From positions 3,545,001 to 3,609,000 of the forward strand of contig NZ_CP089985.1 of NCBI RefSeq assembly GCF_021390155.1: a stretch of DNA of 64,000 nt, written 5' to 3'. A program made the position numbers and the translations under genes. The notes below the pieces were generated by a model. The model saw only the letters and a program-made list of their open reading frames with translations, searched no databases and was not told where the DNA came from. This document shows, in pieces, positions 60,383-64,000 of the stretch; position 1 is the stretch's first letter; each line of letters begins with the position of its first letter. The stretch is from Pseudomonas sp. HN11. GTDB taxonomy: Bacteria > Pseudomonadota > Gammaproteobacteria > Pseudomonadales > Pseudomonadaceae.

Positions 60383-61480
60383 ATGATCAAAACGCCGTAC
60401 TACCTCATCGATAAACAGAAGCTTCTGGTCAACATGCAGAAGATTGCTTACGTGCGCGAACAGTCCGGCGCCAAGGCTCTGCTGGCGCTCAAGTGCTTTG
60501 CCACCTGGTCGGTGTTCGACCTGATGCAGCAATACATGGACGGCACCACCTCGTCGTCGCTGTATGAGCTCAAGCTCGGTCGCCAGAAGTTCGAAGGCGA
60601 GGCGCACGCCTACAGCGTGGCCTGGGCCGACGATGAAATCGAAGAGATGCTGGATAACTGCGACAAGATCATCTTCAACTCGATCAGCCAACTGCAGCGT
60701 TTTGCTGAGCGCTCCGAAGGCAAGACCCGTGGCCTGCGCGTCAACCCACAGGTGAGCAGTTCCGACTACCTGCTGGCCGACCCGGCGCGTCCGTTCAGCC
60801 GTTTGGGCGAATGGGACCCGGTGAAGATCGAAGGCGTGATCGAGCAGATCTCCGGTTTCATGTTCCACAACAACTGCGAGAACGGCGATTTCAGCCTGTT
60901 CGACAAGATGCTCGGCACCATCGAAGAACGCTTCGGTGCGCTGCTACACAAAGTCGAGTGGGTCAGCCTCGGCGGCGGCATCCATTTCACCGGTGAAGAC
61001 TATGCCGTGGATGCGTTCTGCGCGCGCTTGAAGGCGTTCTCCGAAAAGTACGGTGTGCAGGTGTACCTGGAACCCGGCGAAGCGGCGATCACCAACAGCG
61101 CCTCGCTGGAAGTCACCGTGCTCGACACCCTCTACAACGGCAAGAACCTCGCCGTAGTGGACAGCTCCATTGAAGCCCACCTGCTGGACCTGCTGATCTA
61201 TCGCCTCAATGCCAAGCTGGCACCGAGCGAGGGCGAACACACCTACATGGTGTGTGGCAAATCCTGCCTGGCCGGGGACATTTTCGGCGAGTATCAATTT
61301 GATCGTCCGCTGACCATCGGCGATCGGCTGTCGTTCATCGACACCGCAGGCTACACCATGGTCAAGAAAAACTGGTTCAACGGCCTGAAAATGCCGTCCA
61401 TCGTAGTGAAACAACTCGACGGTACAGTCGAGGTGGTTCGTGAATTTGGTTACGACGACTACCTGTCCAGCCTTTCCTGA
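60383..61480 (+). CDS. nspC: Carboxynorspermidine/carboxyspermidine decarboxylase
   Basis: 365 residues from ATG 60383. Fold III PLP decarboxylase: KTPYYLIDKQKLLVNMQKIA, Lys in LLALKCFATWSVF (Schiff base), the Gly-rich EWVSLGGGIHFTGEDY, EPGEAA phosphate-binding loop, and VCGKSCLAGDIFGEYQFDRP with the second-subunit Cys/Asp. It removes carboxylate from carboxy(nor)spermidine in polyamine synthesis. The 267 bases before it contain the lacI promoter and this gene's leader. The next gene encodes the matching dehydrogenase. Confidence 0.93.
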   Translation: MIKTPYYLIDKQKLLVNMQKIAYVREQSGAKALLALKCFATWSVFDLMQQYMDGTTSSSLYELKLGRQKFEGEAHAYSVAWADDEIEEMLDNCDKIIFNSISQLQRFAERSEGKTRGLRVNPQVSSSDYLLADPARPFSRLGEWDPVKIEGVIEQISGFMFHNNCENGDFSLFDKMLGTIEERFGALLHKVEWVSLGGGIHFTGEDYAVDAFCARLKAFSEKYGVQVYLEPGEAAITNSASLEVTVLDTLYNGKNLAVVDSSIEAHLLDLLIYRLNAKLAPSEGEHTYMVCGKSCLAGDIFGEYQFDRPLTIGDRLSFIDTAGYTMVKKNWFNGLKMPSIVVKQLDGTVEVVREFGYDDYLSSLS

Positions 61481-61508
61481 GCTGGCGGATAAAGGAGAGA
61501 TAAAGCAA

Positions 61509-62753
61509 TTGAAAAAGAACGTTCTTATCATTGGTGCAGGAGGTGTCGCCAAGGTGGTGGCCCACAAGTGCGCGCAGCACAACGACGAACTCGGTCGTAT
61601 TGCTATCGCGTCGCGCAACATCTCCAAATGCCAGGCCATCATCGACAGCGTCAAGGCCAAGGGTAGCCTCAAGGTTCCCGCCGACATCCAAGCCTTCGCG
61701 CTGAACGCCCTGGACGTGGAAGCGACCAAGGCCCTGATCCGCGAGACCGAATCGCAGATCGTCATCAACGTGGGTTCCGCGTTCCTCAACATGTCGGTAC
61801 TGCGTGCCTGCATCGACACGGGCGTTGCGTACCTCGACACCGCCATCCACGAAGAGCCGGGCAAGGTCTGCGAGACCCCGCCGTGGTACGGCAACTACGA
61901 ATGGAACCACCTGGAAGAGTGCAAACAGAAGAACATCACCGCCATCCTTGGCGTGGGCTTCGACCCGGGTGTCGTCAACGCGTACGCCGCGCTGGCGCAG
62001 CAACAGCATTTCGACCGCATTGATTCGATCGACATCCTCGACGTCAATGCCGGCTCCCATGGCAAGTACTTCGCCACCAATTTCGACCCGGAAATCAACT
62101 TCCGCGAGTTCACCGGACAGGTGTGGAGCTGGCAGAACAGTCAGTGGACCAGCAACACCATGTTCGAAGTCAAACGCACCGATGACCTGCCGGTCGTCGG
62201 TTCGCAGAACCTCTACCTCACCGGCCACGATGAAGTGCACTCGCTGTCGAAAAACCTCGACGTGCCCAACGTGCGTTTCTGGATGAGCTTCGGCGAACAC
62301 TACATCAATGTGTTCACCGTGCTGAAAAACCTCGGCCTGCTCTCCGAAAAACCGGTCACCACCGCCGAAGGCCTGGAAGTCGTGCCGTTGAAACTGGTCA
62401 AGGCCGTGCTGCCCGACCCGTCTTCGCTCGCGCCTGGCTACACCGGCAAGACCTGCATCGGCGACCTGGTCAAAGGCACCAGGAATGGCCAGCCCCACGA
62501 GATGTTCATCTACAACGTGGCGTGCCATGAAGAAGCCTTTGCCGAAACCGACAGCCAGGGCATCTCCTACACTGCTGGCGTGCCACCGGTGGCCGCTGCG
62601 CTGCTGGTCGCCCGAGGCGAGTGGGATGTGAAGCACATGGCCAACGTCGAGGAACTGCCGGCTGAGCCGTTCCTGAAGGCGCTGGACGTGATGGGGTTGC
62701 CGACTCGGATTAAGGACGAGAACGGTGATCGGGCTTGGGATACGATTGCCTGA
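61509..62753 (+). CDS. Carboxynorspermidine dehydrogenase (saccharopine dehydrogenase-like)
   Basis: 414 residues from TTG 61509, with GGAGAG nine bases upstream; no ATG fits the N-terminal Rossmann strand. N-terminal NADP motif VLIIGAGGVAKVVAHKCAQH; catalytic-domain features HFDRIDSIDILDVNAGSHGK and WSWQNSQWTSNTMFEVKRTD. It reductively condenses putrescine or diaminopropane with aspartate semialdehyde to carboxy(nor)spermidine. It lies 28 bases after the decarboxylase, forming the alternative polyamine route. Confidence 0.92.
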   Translation: MKKNVLIIGAGGVAKVVAHKCAQHNDELGRIAIASRNISKCQAIIDSVKAKGSLKVPADIQAFALNALDVEATKALIRETESQIVINVGSAFLNMSVLRACIDTGVAYLDTAIHEEPGKVCETPPWYGNYEWNHLEECKQKNITAILGVGFDPGVVNAYAALAQQQHFDRIDSIDILDVNAGSHGKYFATNFDPEINFREFTGQVWSWQNSQWTSNTMFEVKRTDDLPVVGSQNLYLTGHDEVHSLSKNLDVPNVRFWMSFGEHYINVFTVLKNLGLLSEKPVTTAEGLEVVPLKLVKAVLPDPSSLAPGYTGKTCIGDLVKGTRNGQPHEMFIYNVACHEEAFAETDSQGISYTAGVPPVAAALLVARGEWDVKHMANVEELPAEPFLKALDVMGLPTRIKDENGDRAWDTIA

Positions 62754-62771
62754 TCAGGCGATAGCTGGCCG

Positions 62772-62806
62772 AAAAACAATGCGCCCCCTGGGCGCATTGT
62801 TTGTTT
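62772..62806. terminator. Strong rho-independent terminator after the polyamine genes
   Basis: AAACAATGCGCCC / GGGCGCATTGTTT, 13-bp perfect stem with a three-base loop (CCT), followed by G then TTT. It ends the two-gene polyamine unit 19 bases after the stop. Confidence 0.88.
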
Positions 62807-62840
62807 GGATAAATAGAATTCCCATGACAGTGAAGATCCA

Positions 62841-62931
62841 AATGTGGGAGCGGGCTTGCTCGCGAATGCAATGTGTCAGTCAACCTATCCGATATTGATA
62901 CACCGCTTTCGCGAGCAAGCTCACACACTTT
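62841..62931. repeat. REPIN (inverted pair of REP elements)
   Basis: Opens with AATGTGGGAGCGGGCTTGCT and closes with TTCGCGAGCAAGCTCACACA. Parts of the spacer (GTGTCAGTC, GATATTGA) match the REPIN at 47663. It lies between the polyamine terminator and the convergent IclR gene. Confidence 0.88.
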
Positions 62932-62946
62932 GACTGCCTGCGTCTG

Positions 62947-63726
62947 TTACTCCAGGTTCCGGGCTGAATTACTCAATGCCCTTGAACATTGCAACAACGC
63001 CGGCGCCAGTTGCTTCTGCGCATCCGCCCTGCTCCACCGACTGGTCGGCGCCACCACATGCACCGCCGCCACCGGCCTGCCGTTGGCGCCCAGTACCGGC
63101 GCGCCGATGGTCATGTCGCCCAGGAACAGCTCCTGGCCGTTCACTGCATAACCCTGTTCGCGCACCTGTTGCAGCGACTCCAGGATCTTGTCGACCTCAG
63201 TCAATGTCTGGCTGGTGTGCGCAATGCGCTGACTGTTCTCGATCAACACCAACGCCTCCTCCTGCGGCAACGCACTCAAATACGCGCGCCCCGACGCCGT
63301 GCAATACATCGGCACCCGCGAGCCGATCGGCATGTGCACGGGCACGAATCCTGAGCTGACGAACCGCGCAATATAGGTCATGTCATATCCCGCCGGCTCG
63401 GTGAGGCACGACGTCTCGCCGGTCAGTCGCGTCAGCTCCGACAAAAACGGATTGGCCACCTCGATCAACGAATGCGCATCCAGGTAACTGAAGCCCAACT
63501 CCAGCACCCGAGGTGTGAGTTGGTAATGCCGTGTGCGGGAGTGTTTCCGAAGGTAACCCAGGCTTTCTAAGGTAAACACCATGCGCTGGGCCGAGCTTTT
63601 GGTCATGCCGGCGGCCTCGGCCACCTCTGCAAGGCTCATGCTGCGGCGCTGGGCGCTGAATGCCTTGAGCACCGACAGGCCTTTTTCCAGGGATTGGTTG
63701 TGCAGACTGTTGCGTTCTTCGGACAT
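62947..63726 (-). CDS. IclR-family transcriptional regulator
   Basis: 259 residues. HTH (SLEKGLSVLKAFSAQRRSMS, MTKSSAQRMVFTLESLGYLR) then the IclR effector domain with TGETSCLTEPAGYDM, PVHMPIGSRVPMYCTASGRA and APVLGANGRPVAAVHVVAPT. IclR proteins of this type (PcaR/PobR-like) control aromatic or dicarboxylate catabolism, usually divergent from their target. The target here starts at 63942. Confidence 0.9.
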   Translation of the reverse strand: MSEERNSLHNQSLEKGLSVLKAFSAQRRSMSLAEVAEAAGMTKSSAQRMVFTLESLGYLRKHSRTRHYQLTPRVLELGFSYLDAHSLIEVANPFLSELTRLTGETSCLTEPAGYDMTYIARFVSSGFVPVHMPIGSRVPMYCTASGRAYLSALPQEEALVLIENSQRIAHTSQTLTEVDKILESLQQVREQGYAVNGQELFLGDMTIGAPVLGANGRPVAAVHVVAPTSRWSRADAQKQLAPALLQCSRALSNSARNLE

Positions 63727-63797
63727 GGCGGACTCACGGTCAGGTCGATCAGGCGTGGCGATATTTCTACCTCAAATCACAAAAACAGACCACTTAA

Positions 63798-63866
63798 TAT
63801 CGCATATCGATACGAATTATTTATTTTTTCGATTTTCTATACCGATATACGATTTCTACTAATCGA
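63798..63866. promoter_or_regulatory. Repeated IclR-type motif region in the divergent promoter
   Basis: AT-rich stretch with related elements TATCGATACGA (63805-63815, containing palindrome TATCGATA) and TACCGATATACGA (63839-63851), 34 bases apart. This suggests a tandem regulator site shared by the iclR-type gene and the exported-protein gene at 63942. Confidence 0.45.
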
Positions 63867-63941
63867 AATGGCACAGAGCTTGCGATTTCATCGGCAGCCG
63901 CTTGCGGTACTGACTTTCCGTTTTCCTTCTGGAGTAACCCG

Positions 63942-64000
63942 ATGAACAGTCTTTCGCCCTTGTTTCGCCGCCTTGCCTTTGGTCTCTGCGCAACCTTCTG
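63942..64000 (+). CDS. Start of an exported protein (cut by window edge)
   Basis: First ~19 codons: MNSLSPLFRRLAFGLCATF, a basic then hydrophobic signal-peptide start, with GGAG (TCTGGAGTAACCCG) upstream. A periplasmic binding protein or porin would suit the divergent IclR regulator, but nothing more can be said. Confidence 0.6.
   Translation, partial: MNSLSPLFRRLAFGLCATF

Noticed and set aside
1..64000. CRISPR arrays, tRNA/rRNA genes, IS elements, prophage genes
   Set aside because: No regularly spaced repeats, cloverleaf or transposase/integrase coding sequence was seen.

Overview
The window looks like chromosome from a fluorescent Pseudomonas (P. fluorescens group). Reading frames are GC-rich. 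REP/REPIN palindromes of the 'GTGGGAGCGGGCTTGCTCGCGA' kind recur (about 41.8, 47.7 and 62.9 kb). The gene content is typical of the group: an OprD-type porin, FecI/FecR/TonB receptor signalling, many LysR/GntR/LacI/IclR regulators with adjacent transporters, and Rhs toxins. No rRNA, tRNA, CRISPR array, insertion sequence or prophage was seen.

Layout. 0-0.4 kb: end of an RND efflux pump. 0.5-5.6 kb: a polymorphic Rhs toxin with an AT-richer C-terminal tip resembling an ADP-ribosyltransferase, followed by an overlapping probable immunity gene. 5.7-11.9 kb: housekeeping and catabolic genes (NudK, SDR, alpha/beta hydrolase, LldD-like oxidase, DeoR regulator, DUF72, HhH protein). 11.7-14.6 kb: small stress-type genes (DUF4142, PfpI, PLDc_N, hemerythrin). 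15.1-16.8 kb: copper handling (DUF2946, SCO1, PCu(A)C). 16.9-20.9 kb: an exported argininosuccinate-lyase-like enzyme beside a dicarboxylate symporter and a LysR regulator. 21.8-24.1 kb: a divergent hybrid kinase/LuxR regulator pair. 24.3-31.8 kb: an FMO-RidA-DUF1028-ArgE operon and a LysR/NCS1 permease pair. These enclose two members of a three-gene family of 127-residue proteins of unknown function; the third member lies just beyond the permease.

32-43 kb: acetyltransferases, a TPM-domain membrane protein, an RsbQ/KAI2-like hydrolase translationally coupled to a PAS histidine kinase, a divergent DapF paralogue, two divergent L,D-transpeptidases and a creatininase-family amidase. 43.2-46.2 kb: a GntR-MFS-lactonase operon with a perfect palindrome upstream. 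47.8-51.7 kb: fecI-fecR-TonB receptor. 53.3-60.1 kb: a seven-gene LacI-SBP-permease-permease-ATPase-phosphodiesterase-OprD operon, with a perfect 14-bp palindrome in front of the lacI start; it appears to be a complete uptake route for a phosphodiester or phosphonate-like solute. 60.4-62.8 kb: carboxy(nor)spermidine decarboxylase and dehydrogenase. 62.9-64 kb: an IclR regulator divergent from the start of an exported protein.

Decayed genes include a GNAT gene with an internal deletion (21 kb), a LysE N-terminal stub (53.1 kb) and a membrane-protein C-terminal stub (29.2 kb). The best candidates for undescribed biology are the 127-residue paralogue family, the hydrolase-kinase receptor pair, the exported lyase with Asn in place of a conserved His, the Rhs toxin/immunity pair, and the uncharacterised FMO-RidA-DUF1028-ArgE pathway.
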